Source: Natranaeroarchaeum sulfidigenes (lineage in GTDB: Archaea > Halobacteriota > Halobacteria > Halobacteriales > Natronoarchaeaceae). From it: a stretch of DNA of 64,000 nucleotides. Location: assembly GCF_017094485.1 (NCBI RefSeq), contig NZ_CP064786.1:186001-250000 (forward strand), given 5' to 3'. The notes beneath the pieces were generated by a model. It saw only the letters and a list, made by a program, of their open reading frames with translations, ran no database searches and was not told the origin of the DNA. Made by a program: the position numbers and the translations under genes. Of the stretch, positions 28,579 through 38,142 are shown piece by piece (position 1 is the stretch's first letter; the number at the start of each line of letters is the position of its first letter).

Positions 28579-29718
28579 ATGAGCTCAAAAGACGATGCCG
28601 AAAATGCATTACGGTCGTACCTGACTTCAGTAAAAGAGGACCTCATGACGGGGGTCTCATTCATGATCCCGTTCGTTACCATCGGTGGGATCTTCCTCGC
28701 GGTCGGTTTCATGGTAGCAGAGCTACCGTTCACCGCTGGCGATACCGAGACCCTGTTTGAGGAGACTGGATCGCTCGCTTGGTATCTCGGTGAGATCGGT
28801 GGCCTCGGGCTAGAGATAATGATCCCGATCCTCGGGGCGTACATCGCGTACGCGATCGCCGATAAGCCCGGTCTTGCACCAGGGTTTATTCTCTCGTACG
28901 CGATTCAGCAGCCACACATCATTGAGGCTGCCGGTGATACTGTCGGGTTCGCTGCTGACGGTGCGACTGCCGGATTCCTCGGCGCAATCGTCGCCGGTCT
29001 GCTCACCGGCTACGTCGCACGCTGGATGAAGAGCTGGTCCGTCCCGTCGTTTGTCAAGCCGATGATGCCGATCCTGGTGATTCCAGTGTTGACGGTCGCG
29101 CTACTTGCACCGGTGGTCGTGCTAGGGCTCGGTGTCCCGATCGCACTCGTCGATGACGCGCTGACGTCGACACTCGAAGGTATGCAAGGCGCTAACGCCG
29201 CGTTGCTTGGCCTCATCCTCGGTTCGATGATGGCCTTCGACATGGGCGGTCCAGTCAACAAGGTAGCCTACGTCTTCGGCGTCGGGCTGGTGGCTGACGG
29301 TATCACCGGACCGATGGCTGCCGTGATGATCGCTGGCATGACCCCGCCGCTTGGACTGGCGCTGTCGAACCTCGCGTTCCCGCACAAGTACCCCGACGAG
29401 ATGCGCGAGAACGCCATCGCTGCGATCCCGATGGGATTCTCGTTCATCACGGAAGGGGCAATCCCGTACGCGGCCGCTGATCCGCTACGCGTGATTCCAA
29501 GTATCATGATTGGAAGCGCTTCGGCCGCTGCTACGGCGCTGCTGCTCGGCGTCGGGATGCCAGCCCCCCACGGCGGTATCTTTGTGGTCATCCTGGCGGA
29601 GAACGTCCTTGGCTTCCTCGGCGCACTCGCCATCGGAACCATCGTGACCGCTGCGATCGTTACGCTACTCAAGCCGGATCAAGCAGCAGTCGACTCCGTC
29701 GAAGCAACAGCAGACTGA
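28579..29718 (+). CDS. ptfC: PTS system EIIC component (fructose family)
   Basis: Membrane channel of a phosphoenolpyruvate-dependent sugar transporter. 379 residues from the ATG at 28579 (MSSKDDAENALRSYL), with about nine to ten helices. Family motifs: DLMTGVSFMIPFVTIGGI, IADKPGLAPGF, FDMGGPVNKVAY and the sugar-site loop FITEGAIPYAAADPLRVIPS (the GAIP-type EGAIPF region). It is a stand-alone EIIC, as in Haloferax, where the bacterial form is fused to EIIB. First gene of a five-gene operon; a 41-base gap separates it from ptfA. Confidence 0.92.
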   Translation: MSSKDDAENALRSYLTSVKEDLMTGVSFMIPFVTIGGIFLAVGFMVAELPFTAGDTETLFEETGSLAWYLGEIGGLGLEIMIPILGAYIAYAIADKPGLAPGFILSYAIQQPHIIEAAGDTVGFAADGATAGFLGAIVAGLLTGYVARWMKSWSVPSFVKPMMPILVIPVLTVALLAPVVVLGLGVPIALVDDALTSTLEGMQGANAALLGLILGSMMAFDMGGPVNKVAYVFGVGLVADGITGPMAAVMIAGMTPPLGLALSNLAFPHKYPDEMRENAIAAIPMGFSFITEGAIPYAAADPLRVIPSIMIGSASAAATALLLGVGMPAPHGGIFVVILAENVLGFLGALAIGTIVTAAIVTLLKPDQAAVDSVEATAD

Positions 29719-29759
29719 CCAACACAAACCGCTTTCACCCACCAACGCTTACATCAACT

Positions 29760-30227
29760 ATGACAACCCAAAGTGACCACACACCGTTGACGACGGATCT
29801 CGTCGCTCTAGAGGGTGCACCGGCCGAAAAAAATGCGTGTATCGAGTTCCTGCTCGATCTGGCAGCCGACGCAGGGCGAGTCACGGACCGAGAACAGGCA
29901 CTGAATGACCTCCTCGCACGTGAAGAGGATGCAACGACCGGTGTCGGGATGGGAATCGGGATCCCACACGCGAAAAGCGCCGGCGTGGCGTCGCCGACAA
30001 TCGCGTTTACGCGTGTCGACGACGGAATCGATTTCGACGCGATGGACGACAAACCGGCCACCCTGATATTCATGTTACTCGTCCCCGAGGAGGGCGGTGA
30101 AGAGCATCTCTCGATGTTAAGCGCCTTGTCGCGCTCGCTGATGCACGAAGAGAACCGCGATGCTCTCCACGAGGCAGACTCACCGGAACGGGTCGAAGAG
30201 ATTGTACTGGAGGCGATCGACGAATGA
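29760..30227 (+). CDS. ptfA: PTS system EIIA component (fructose/mannitol type)
   Basis: Soluble phosphocarrier, 155 residues. The phosphorylated His is His70 in GMGIGIPHAKS. Further family features: ALNDLLAREEDATTGVG before it and LIFMLLVPEEGGEEHLSMLSALSRSL after it. Takes phosphate from HPr and passes it to EIIB. ATG start; its stop overlaps the HPr start by four bases, giving coupled translation. Confidence 0.94.
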   Translation: MTTQSDHTPLTTDLVALEGAPAEKNACIEFLLDLAADAGRVTDREQALNDLLAREEDATTGVGMGIGIPHAKSAGVASPTIAFTRVDDGIDFDAMDDKPATLIFMLLVPEEGGEEHLSMLSALSRSLMHEENRDALHEADSPERVEEIVLEAIDE

Positions 30228-30496
30228 TCGAACGTACAGTCACCATCGTCCCTGAAGACGGGCTGCACGCGCGCCCGGCGTCGAAGTTTGTCGAGACGGC
30301 AAACGAGTACGACAGCGAGATCACCGTCAAGCCGGAGGGCAGCGAGGCGGTCAATGCGGCGAGTATGCTTGCAGTCACCGGTATCGGTGCAAAGTCCGGC
30401 GACGAAGTCGTGCTGACAGCCGATGGACCGGACGAAGAAGCCGCCATCGAAGCGGTCGCAGCAGTCCTCACGACACCTGAATCCGAGTATGAGTAA
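30224..30496 (+). CDS. ptsH: Phosphocarrier protein HPr
   Basis: 90 residues. Active His15 in EDGLHARPASKFVE and the second helix region EAVNAASMLAVTGIGAKSGDEV, where a Ser (47) stands near the regulatory Ser46 of Gram-positive HPr; no HPr kinase is in the window. The C-terminal helix is EEAAIEAVAAVLTTPE. Overlaps both neighbours by a few bases. Confidence 0.95.
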   Translation: MIERTVTIVPEDGLHARPASKFVETANEYDSEITVKPEGSEAVNAASMLAVTGIGAKSGDEVVLTADGPDEEAAIEAVAAVLTTPESEYE

Positions 30497-32177
30497 GACC
30501 CTACCAGGCGTTGGCGTGACCCCGCTCTCTGGGCTCGGAACGGCACGCTGGTACCGTCCGGACGAGCGACCGGATCCCGAATCCGTCGAGCCCAAGGATC
30601 AGGAGACGGAGCACGAACGCTTCGCCAGTGCTCAGAAACAGGCGCGCGTGGAGATCGAGACTGAGCGTGAGAACACGGCAGAGCGCGTCGGCGAGGAGGA
30701 AGCGGCAGTCTTCGACGCCCATCTGCAGTTCCTCGATGACCCACAGATCACCACCGCCGTCGAAGAGGCGATCGACGACGGCGCAGCCGCAGAGGCGGGC
30801 GTCGACCGTGCGTTCGCTAGTGCTATCGAACAGTTCGAGGGGATGGAAGGGATGATGGCAGAACGAGCGGACGACATGCGAGATATCCGCGATCGGCTTC
30901 TTCGAATCCTCTCGGGTGGCGATCGGATGGATCTTGCGTCCCTGCCGGAGGGAACGGTCCTACTGGCCGAACGACTCACACCAAGTGATACAGCACAGCT
31001 CGATCCCGACCGTGTCGCGGGCTTCGCAACAGTAACCGGTGGGCGAACCTCCCACGCAGCGATCTTCGCCCGTTCACTGGGGATTCCTGCAGTCGTCGGT
31101 GTCGGGAAAGAGCTCCGTGATATCGAAGCAGATGCCGATGTCGCCGTCGACGCGGAGAACGACGATGTCATCGTCGATCCCGATCAGGAAACCCGTGAGC
31201 GGGTCACTGCAGGTCGCGATGTCCAAGTCAGACACGACCCCGTCCAGACAACCGACGGCGTCGAAATCGAGGTCGCAGCCAATCTGGGGACGACAGCCGA
31301 ACTCGACGGTGCGATCGAGCAAGGTGCCGACGGGATCGGCCTGTACCGGACCGAGTTCCTGTTCCTCGATCGTGACCAGCCGCCGGACGAGGACGAACAG
31401 TTCGAGTCGTACGTAGAGGCGCTCGAAGCCTTCCCGGAAGGACGTCTGGTCGTTCGGACCCTCGACATCGGCGGTGACAAACCGATCCCATACCTCGATG
31501 CGAAGGAGGAGGAGAACCCGTTCCTCGGCAACCGGGGGATCCGCCGATCGCTCGACGAGGACAGCGACCTGTTCGAGACGCAACTTCGCGCTCTCCTGCG
31601 TGCTGCGGCGAACGGAGATGGACGGCTTTCGGTCATGTTTCCGCTAGTGTCGACGGTCGAGGAGCTCGAAACAGCGCTGGACGTCGTCGATGCGGCAGCC
31701 GAGTCGCTAGCTGCGGACGGGATCGACTACGATCGGCCCGAGCTCGGTATCATGATCGAGACGCCCGCAGCGGTGATGATGGCCAACGAACTGGCCAGCC
31801 GTGTCGACTTCTTCAGCATCGGCACGAACGACCTCTCGCAGTACGTTATGGCCGCTTCGCGTGAGAACGACGCGGTCGCCCACCTCCATGATCCGCTCCA
31901 TCCGGCCGTGCTACGGGCAATCGACCGGAGCGTCGACGCAGCCCACGACAACGACGCCTGGATCGGCATGTGCGGTGAGATGGCCGGTGATCCGACCGTC
32001 ACAGAACTGCTCGTCGGACTCGGCCTCGACGAGCTCAGTATGAGCGCGGTAACGATCCCAGAGGTCAAAGCCGAGGTCACCGAAACGGATACCGAATCGG
32101 CCCGAGCGCTCGCTGAACGAGCGCTGAGCGCCAGTACTAAATCGGAAGTACGAGAAATAATAACAGATTCACAATGA
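30489..32177 (+). CDS. ptsI: Phosphoenolpyruvate--protein phosphotransferase (Enzyme I)
   Basis: Cytoplasmic first enzyme of the PTS. 562 residues from the ATG at 30489 (MSKTLPGVGVTPLSG), chosen because the longer open frame upstream is the HPr gene read in another frame. N-terminal HPr-binding helices about 30-140; phospho-His189 in GGRTSHAAIFARSLGIPAVVG; PEP-binding barrel with GIGLYRTEFLF, GGDKPIPYL, MIETPAAVMMA, SIGTNDLSQY and the catalytic Cys in IGMCGEMAGDP. All intact and of standard length. Overlaps HPr by eight bases and EIIB by four. Confidence 0.95.
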   Translation: MSKTLPGVGVTPLSGLGTARWYRPDERPDPESVEPKDQETEHERFASAQKQARVEIETERENTAERVGEEEAAVFDAHLQFLDDPQITTAVEEAIDDGAAAEAGVDRAFASAIEQFEGMEGMMAERADDMRDIRDRLLRILSGGDRMDLASLPEGTVLLAERLTPSDTAQLDPDRVAGFATVTGGRTSHAAIFARSLGIPAVVGVGKELRDIEADADVAVDAENDDVIVDPDQETRERVTAGRDVQVRHDPVQTTDGVEIEVAANLGTTAELDGAIEQGADGIGLYRTEFLFLDRDQPPDEDEQFESYVEALEAFPEGRLVVRTLDIGGDKPIPYLDAKEEENPFLGNRGIRRSLDEDSDLFETQLRALLRAAANGDGRLSVMFPLVSTVEELETALDVVDAAAESLAADGIDYDRPELGIMIETPAAVMMANELASRVDFFSIGTNDLSQYVMAASRENDAVAHLHDPLHPAVLRAIDRSVDAAHDNDAWIGMCGEMAGDPTVTELLVGLGLDELSMSAVTIPEVKAEVTETDTESARALAERALSASTKSEVREIITDSQ

Positions 32178-32638
32178 AATTCGTAGCAGTCACAGCCTGT
32201 CCGACCGGTATTGCGCACAGTCAGATGGGTGCCGAAAACCTGGAAAACACCGCAACGGACCGCGGCCATGACATCGATGTCGAAGTCCAGGGAGCGATGG
32301 GCACCGAAAATGAACTCTCCAGCGAGGCCATTCAGGCAGCCGATGCCGTCATCATCGCGGCCGATACGTCCGTCAGCCAGGACCGGTTCGAAGGTAAGCC
32401 CCTGGTCAAGTCCAACATCAAAGCGGCCGTCAACGATGCAGATGGACTGATCGACGAAGCCATCGAAAAAGCCGGCGGCGATTCGGATGCTGTCGACGTG
32501 GCAGATGATACCGAGCAAGAGACAGCCACAGAAGAGACCGACACGGCGTCGGATGAGAATTCTGAGGAGCAGACAGACCGGAAGGAGGCCTCCGGCAATG
32601 GTGGACTGATCGGTGCGATCAAGGATATCTTCTCGTAA
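32174..32638 (+). CDS. ptfB: PTS system EIIB component with acidic C-terminal tail
   Basis: Fructose-family EIIB, 154 residues. Phospho-Cys9 in MKFVAVTACPTGIAHSQMGAENLE. The EIIB fold ends near residue 105. Then comes a disordered tail of about 35 residues rich in D, E and T (DDTEQETATEETDTASDENSEEQ) and a final helix-like GGLIGAIKDIFS. The tail may be a flexible tether placing a terminal amphipathic helix at the membrane or at the separate EIIC; that is inference. Last gene of the operon, followed by a hairpin terminator. Confidence 0.93.
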   Translation: MKFVAVTACPTGIAHSQMGAENLENTATDRGHDIDVEVQGAMGTENELSSEAIQAADAVIIAADTSVSQDRFEGKPLVKSNIKAAVNDADGLIDEAIEKAGGDSDAVDVADDTEQETATEETDTASDENSEEQTDRKEASGNGGLIGAIKDIFS

Positions 32639-32646
32639 TCTCCTCA

Positions 32647-32672
32647 CCCGTCATTCACGACGGGCGTCTTTT
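32647..32672 (+). terminator. Terminator of the PTS operon
   Basis: CCCGTC (32647-32652) and GACGGG (32659-32664) form a 6-bp stem, followed by CGTCTTTT. It lies nine bases after the ptfB stop. Confidence 0.6.
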
Positions 32673-32783
32673 GTGTTGAAGCGGCGTCCGGGACAAGAGT
32701 CGGAACAACGCGAAATTACTGACAGAGCGAGCCCTCTACAGCCGTGGCATCCCTTTTTGATGTTTCCGTGACTCAATATCAGT

Positions 32784-33344
32784 ATGAGCAAGCGACTGTT
32801 CGTGAGTGTCGATCTACCGACCGAACTCGCCGACGAGGTCGCGGCGGTTCAAGAGGAGTTTGCGGATGCAAGCGGGCTCCGCGTTACTGATCCCGAGCAG
32901 GCCCACGTCACGCTCTTTTTCCTTGGGGACGTCCACCCCAGCCGCGTGAAGACGGTGAAATCGGCCCTCATCGAGGCGGTCGAAGCCGCGGATATCGACC
33001 CTTTCACCGCTCGCGTCGAGGGGCTCGGTGTCTTTCCCTCACTGGAGTACATCAGCGTGCTCTGGGCAGGCGTCTCCGTCGGGGCGGAGGAACTCACTAC
33101 CCTTCACAAAGCGATCGAACCGCGGCTCGTCGATCTGGGATTCGACGCCGACGATCACGAGTTCACCCCACACGTCACCCTCGCGCGGATGGATCACGCG
33201 GGTGGCAAGGAGCTTGTACAGGAGGGCGTCCGCGAACTCGACCCAGTCGTCGGCGAGTGGACCGTCGAGGACGTCCGGCTGACCGAAAGCGAGTTGACGC
33301 CCGACGGCCCGGAGTACTCGACGGTTCGGCGGTTCGAGCTGTGA
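32784..33344 (+). CDS. thpR: RNA 2',3'-cyclic phosphodiesterase (LigT/ThpR)
   Basis: 2H phosphoesterase acting on RNA 2',3'-cyclic phosphates. 186 residues with the two catalytic HxT motifs: His41-Val-Thr43 in HVTLFFLGDV and His130-Val-Thr132 in PHVTLARMDH. The substrate-binding Arg/Lys environment (TVRRFEL at the end) also fits. Normal length. ATG start directly after the TATA-like region near 32755. Last gene before a gene-poor AT-rich stretch. Confidence 0.93.
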   Translation: MSKRLFVSVDLPTELADEVAAVQEEFADASGLRVTDPEQAHVTLFFLGDVHPSRVKTVKSALIEAVEAADIDPFTARVEGLGVFPSLEYISVLWAGVSVGAEELTTLHKAIEPRLVDLGFDADDHEFTPHVTLARMDHAGGKELVQEGVRELDPVVGEWTVEDVRLTESELTPDGPEYSTVRRFEL

Positions 33345-34590
33345 CTGGTTGCTTTCGCTCCGATTATTTGCCCATAAGTTCATCACGATAGGTCCGTTCG
33401 TAACCCAGGTACCATTGCATTCATATTGCCGGAAGTTTTGAATCGCCGGCTATGATTGATGAGACGGGACTGGAGGTGTGATAACATCTCGATTACTATC
33501 ATCGTTCCTAGTTTGTTATTGTGGTACTGGCACAACTCCGTCCCTCTCCTGTCAGTGTCGAAGCGTCGTAACAGGTCTCGTTGGCTATTACGCCACGTAG
33601 ATCCAGTGCTGACCCACACAAACGGCTCTCCTACTGCGAACAGCGATACGATCTCGGTTTGTAATGTAAATCGGTTATCCTTTGGGTAGGGGTCAGTTAT
33701 CTTTTCTCCTGTCAGTCCGTTCGTCGCTGTTGTCGACGTGAATATCTCTGGATGATAACGAGCCGCAGTCAGATTGATTAAATATAATAAAGATGTCTTT
33801 TTCAACAAACTATATTAAAAATGAGGCTTAAATACTGGTGCCACTCTCCCATAACTAAATTCTGTATTGATGATAGCTTCTCGTTGGAATTGGCATAACA
33901 ACTCGATAGATCTGTTGAAATACAATGTGAGTTCCTGAATCTACCCATACGGTATTCTACGGAGATATATGCTCCTAAATGCTCTGACGTACTTTTAGAT
34001 CCTTTTCGACAAAACTCTCCATCGTCTTTTGTTGTTGGTCAATCCGGTCGACTACGGATCTACTTGACTGTACTTCAGACCACTTCTGGAAGTGATAGAA
34101 CTACTACTTTTTAGGTCCCAGTACGATCAGTATCGGTCTCTTGGAGCAAATAATGTTGATTGGATTTATATTAAACCGAAAATATAAATGGGCAGAACGA
34201 GGTTCAGAAGAACATCGAGAAGTGGAAATGAGCGATCCTCGAGTGATGTATGCTACAAAGGCCCCCCTGCCTGTATAAATCAACTTCCATGGTTCGACAA
34301 GGCTCCGGGAGCTAGCAATGATTCATGGATCGCTTCCAATAGCGTACTTTTGCTATTTGTTTACTATCTGCGCCGATAACCAAGCGAATAGTCTTAAATC
34401 AGCAAGTTCCGTTATAATGGTTTACGCGTCCCCTTACCCCACACCATTCGACACTGAATGTCTCTTCTTAGAAATGAACATCAAAATATTTGGTTTGTAT
34501 AGTGGTTAATTGGAGCGAACGAAACAGCTGACGGCCGCGACAGTCTGTTCGTCCCACCGCACATACTCTGCGTATTATTAGGCCGAACCA
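33345..34590. other. Gene-poor AT-rich stretch
   Basis: About 1.25 kb in which I see no convincing gene. Base composition drops sharply compared with thpR (runs such as AATATAATAAAG near 33782). Open frames on both strands up to 141 codons are neither acidic nor family-like and have no start context. No tRNA or insertion-sequence ends were recognised. It may be decayed DNA at the edge of an acquired region. Confidence 0.5.
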
Positions 34591-35475
34591 TCAGTGCTCG
34601 CGTAAACTATCGATGCTCGTTTTGATCCGCTCGCGTCCCTTCTCAGAGGGCGGCCGGAGCGGAGGTCGAACAGTAGCATTGGGGAGTACATCCAGATACT
34701 CGAGTGCAGTTTTGACTGTTGGTGCAAACCCGTACTCCGTGCAGGCGTTGAAAAATGGAAAAATGGCTTCTTGAAACTCTTTTCCGCGGTCGGTTTCGGC
34801 TGTCTCATACAGGGTAGCGTACGTCTCAGGGACGACGTTTGATCCCGCGTTTACACCACCGTCGGCACCTATCCGGAGTGCAGGTGTGAGTAGCGTATCG
34901 TAGCCCTGCAGCACGACGAAGTCATCAGGCAACCGGCGGAGTATCGAAGATAAGTACTCGAAATCACCGCCCGAGTCTTTGATACCGATGATATTCTCGT
35001 GGGAGGCGATGGTCACAAGAGTGTCGAGTTCGATTACGGATCCCGTATATATCGGAATGTTATACAACAATACCGGTAGTGGCGATCGGTCGGCGACCGC
35101 CTCGAAGAACTGTCGATTACCTTCTGGATCAGTTGCCGTGTGAAAGTACGGCATGGTAACGACGACGGCATCCGCACCGATTTTATCGGCGTGGGTCGCA
35201 TATGAAACCGTTTCGCTAATCGTGGTTGCGGCGGCACCCACGAGAACAGTCGTGTCGCTACTGGTCCTCTCTACCACGATCTCGGAGACTAGACGACGTT
35301 CCTCGGGTGTGAGACTTGCGAACTCCCCTGCTGTTCCACAGGGAAACAGACCGTCGATATCACTCTCGAGTACATGATCTGTGAGGTCCTCAAGCGCGTC
35401 TTCGTCGATGGTGTTCGATCTCGGGTCGAAAGGCGTCACGAGTGGGCAAGTGATACCAGTGGGCTGTACGTCCAT
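34591..35475 (-). CDS. DapA/NanA/KdgA-family Schiff-base aldolase
   Basis: 294 residues, a TIM barrel of the dihydrodipicolinate synthase superfamily. GTAGE at 47-51 binds the keto acid, Tyr138 (LLYNIP) and the Schiff-base Lys166 (GIKDSGGD) are intact. In this family members either condense or cleave pyruvate-containing compounds: lysine synthesis, sialic acid, 2-keto-3-deoxy sugar acids or hydroxy-oxoglutarate. The setting, beside a TRAP transporter and lactate-oxidation genes and far from lysine genes, favours a catabolic aldolase giving pyruvate plus an aldehyde. The exact substrate cannot be read from sequence. Confidence 0.85.
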   Translation of the reverse strand: MDVQPTGITCPLVTPFDPRSNTIDEDALEDLTDHVLESDIDGLFPCGTAGEFASLTPEERRLVSEIVVERTSSDTTVLVGAAATTISETVSYATHADKIGADAVVVTMPYFHTATDPEGNRQFFEAVADRSPLPVLLYNIPIYTGSVIELDTLVTIASHENIIGIKDSGGDFEYLSSILRRLPDDFVVLQGYDTLLTPALRIGADGGVNAGSNVVPETYATLYETAETDRGKEFQEAIFPFFNACTEYGFAPTVKTALEYLDVLPNATVRPPLRPPSEKGRERIKTSIDSLREH

Positions 35476-36525
35476 ATATGAGTGTTCGGTCGCTTAGTGA
35501 AAAATGTATGTGTCGACGAGAAAGACGGTATCCGGTCTCTCGTATTAGATGCGGGATGGCTGATTGACAAAAATCCGTTCGTCCACGAAACAGCGACCTG
35601 TTCTGCGAAGCTTATGCTGATTATATCGGAAAACCTGATCGACGCTGTCAATCACAGTATTGTGGGTCGAAATAGGCACCCGCTGTGGCCAATATTCACT
35701 ACCGTCATCTTATCGTTCGCTAGAATTGAACAAGCTAGGTTGATAGGTTGCCATAATCGCGCTCTTTTACGACAGTACCTTTGTAATAAGAGATTGCGAT
35801 AGTGCGTATCCGGACTGATCTGTGTAATAGCCCACACCGTTCTCTGCCAGCAACTTCATTGTAACTGTGGAATATTGGATCCGACATACTCCCATTGGCC
35901 GTTTATTCATCACGAACAATGTTGTGGAATGTGTTTTCAGCACCGCATTGCAGGTGCGTTTCCGGATCGATCTGATCCGTGGAGTCAGCGACAAAAGGGA
36001 TTCAGGCGAGAATTTGTTATCTTTTCGAACGAACCTTCATTTACCACTCCCTGATGAACAGCGCTGTGGCCGTCTTTCGGAGTACCGGAACGGTGGCGTC
36101 AATGTCAGCTTCGTCATCGTTACATCTGGAACAAACGCGAATCGTCTATTATAACAGTAGAGGTGCCGGTTTTACTGATGATACCCCCAACAAACTATCA
36201 CAGCCACCGTTCGCCACTCCCGCTCGTTCGTTTACTGATGACGAACGCTAATCAATGGTCGCGGTCTGTCCGAAGCACTTCGGGGTCGCCTCCAATCCTA
36301 GCCGGGACTATAATGATAAATATATCGCTCAACTGAGTGACACTGGTACCGTACCCAGCGAAACGCCGCCCGGCATCGTATTCAGAGGACTGGCAAGCGA
36401 GCCTTTCTACCCACCCCGCCCGAGGTTCTTTCAACATTCGACTTCCATGGAATCGGGGACGGTGCAGATTTTACTCCTCACCTGTTCCGGGTGATTTTTA
36501 CGTTCGACAGTTGAAACGGCTATGT
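35476..36525. other. AT-rich intergenic region between aldolase and Usp genes
   Basis: About 1.05 kb with no convincing gene. It holds the aldolase promoter (minus strand) and, near 36316-36332, a TATA-like ATAATGATAAATATATC on the plus strand, about 190 bases before the Usp start. Frames of 60-100 codons here lack family features. Confidence 0.5.
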
Positions 36526-36969
36526 ATGGACTCAATACTAGTCCTCATATCGGACGAGGAACCCAATGATCAGCTCCTGTCAGCGGCGGTCCAGTATGTT
36601 TCAGGCAGCGACACCTCCGTCGTCGTTTGCCGACTTGTCGACGAAGAGCGGTACAGAAGCGGGATACAGCAGGATGCTCGATCGGGGGCAGAGATGAATT
36701 CCGTCGCCGAACTCGAGGAATCCGCCAAAGCGGAGGCGTTGAGCGTATCGGAATCGGCATTTCCAGCGGATGTCGCTACTACAGCCATCGGTATCGTAGG
36801 CGTCGGTCCCGACGCGGTTCTCGATATTGCTGACGAATACGATTGTGATCACGTGTTTCTGGCTGGCCGAAAACGGTCCCCCGTCGGCAAGGCACTTTTC
36901 GGGGACCTCACGCAGCAAGTTGTTCTCGAGTTCGACGGCCCAGTAACAATTGTAACTAGCGACGACTGA
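36526..36969 (+). CDS. Universal stress protein (UspA family)
   Basis: 147 residues from the ATG at 36526 (MDSILVLISDEEPND); the longer frame upstream has a different character. Rossmann-like Usp fold: strand-loop LVLISDEEPNDQLLSAAVQ, GIVGVGPDAVLDIADEYDCDHVFLAGRKRSPVGKALFGDLTQQVVLEFDGPVTIV. The ATP-binding pattern (G-x2-K/R-x-P-x-G, then G-D rather than G-S) is mostly kept. It faces the TRAP binding-protein gene dctP at 150 bases. In Halomonas the Usp protein TeaD regulates the TRAP transporter TeaABC, so a regulatory link to this transporter is plausible. Confidence 0.85.
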   Translation: MDSILVLISDEEPNDQLLSAAVQYVSGSDTSVVVCRLVDEERYRSGIQQDARSGAEMNSVAELEESAKAEALSVSESAFPADVATTAIGIVGVGPDAVLDIADEYDCDHVFLAGRKRSPVGKALFGDLTQQVVLEFDGPVTIVTSDD

Positions 36970-37122
36970 CGTGGTCGCAGTTCTGAATTCGAATGCGGTT
37001 CAACCGCTGAACAAACCGTCACTGGAAGCGCTTGAACGCTCTCAGGTGTATGTGCCAACAGGGTATTGATAATCGATTCTGATTCCACTGTCCGAACCGC
37101 GTAATATCGCTAACTCAACGAA

Positions 37123-38142
37123 CTACACCTCGCGCCATTCATCCCAGGTACCTTCCCACTCCGATTCGAAGAGCTCATTGACGGCTGGCTCCGCCTGATC
37201 AAGGAACGCGCCCTGGTCTACATCATCGATGATTTCCATCCCTTCTGCTTCCAGTTCCTCGATGATGTCCTGTTCTTCGTCTTCGGACTGCTGACTGGCA
37301 GTCATTGAGGCTGCTTCTGCGGCCTCGAGTACTGCGTCCTGATCGGCTTCGTCAAGTCCCTGGAAAAAGTCCTCGTTGACGTAGAGTCCACCAGCTTGTA
37401 CTTGGTGTTCGGTAAGGCTCAGATAGTCTTGGACCTCGTGGAGATTGAACGAGCTGATCTGCTCGGCATCGCCCTCGGATGCGTCGGCGACTCCCTGTTC
37501 TAGGCCGCTGTAGAGTTCATCAAGGGCCACTGCTGTTGCGGATGCGCCAACTTCCTCCCAGATCGACACCCAGGGATCGAGCTCGGGCAGCCGAAGATCA
37601 ATTCCATCGAGATCAGCCGGCTCGCGGATTGGCTCGTTTGAAGTAAACTGTCTGAGCCCTCGGTAAATGAACGAGCCGATGTGGCGCTGGTTTCCTTCCT
37701 CAGCGAGCATCTCTTGTCCGGTTCCGAATTGTTCGCTATCCTCGATCTGCCGGAGATGGTCGAGGTCCTCGACGACGAACGGGTTGTCAAAGAAGTAATA
37801 TTCCGGAGCAAACATCGAATACGGCATCCCACCTCCGGAGTGCATCTCGATAACACCGTCCTGAACCTGTTCGGCGATTTCGTCCTCAGCACCGTATGCT
37901 CCGCCAGGCGTGATCTCGATCGAGATAGCACCATCAGTCTCATCTTCGACTTGGTCGGCGAACTCCTCTGCGGCGTCGACCAACACGTGTCCTTCCTCAA
38001 AAGAGGTTGCCAGCGTCACATCACTGGCGCCGTTGTCATCTCCGAGACAACCGGCAAGCCCTACAATACTGATCCCGCCGAGACCGACTGCTGTTCGATT
38101 CAAAACCTCTCTTCGACTTGTCCGTTTGTAGCTCTTGCTCAT
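37123..38142 (-). CDS. dctP: TRAP transporter substrate-binding protein (DctP family), Tat lipoprotein
   Basis: Extracytoplasmic binding protein, 339 residues from the ATG at 38142 (MSKSYKRTSRREVLN); an in-frame ATG at 38172 adds ten. A twin-Arg signal (TSRREVLNRTAVGLGG) is followed by a lipobox LAGC, so the protein is probably Tat-exported and lipid-anchored. DctP features: ATSFEEGHVLVDAAEEFADQV, the ligand Arg in RGLRQFTSNEPI with DLDGIDLRLPE, and VALDELYSGLEQGVADASEG. Divergent from the permease genes dctQM across 540 bases. Substrates of this family are carboxylates. Confidence 0.92.
   Translation of the reverse strand: MSKSYKRTSRREVLNRTAVGLGGISIVGLAGCLGDDNGASDVTLATSFEEGHVLVDAAEEFADQVEDETDGAISIEITPGGAYGAEDEIAEQVQDGVIEMHSGGGMPYSMFAPEYYFFDNPFVVEDLDHLRQIEDSEQFGTGQEMLAEEGNQRHIGSFIYRGLRQFTSNEPIREPADLDGIDLRLPELDPWVSIWEEVGASATAVALDELYSGLEQGVADASEGDAEQISSFNLHEVQDYLSLTEHQVQAGGLYVNEDFFQGLDEADQDAVLEAAEAASMTASQQSEDEEQDIIEELEAEGMEIIDDVDQGAFLDQAEPAVNELFESEWEGTWDEWREV

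Noticed and set aside
33383-33808. 141-codon minus-strand frame in the AT-rich gap
   Set aside because: Composition is unlike haloarchaeal proteins, starts in an A/T run and shows no family features.
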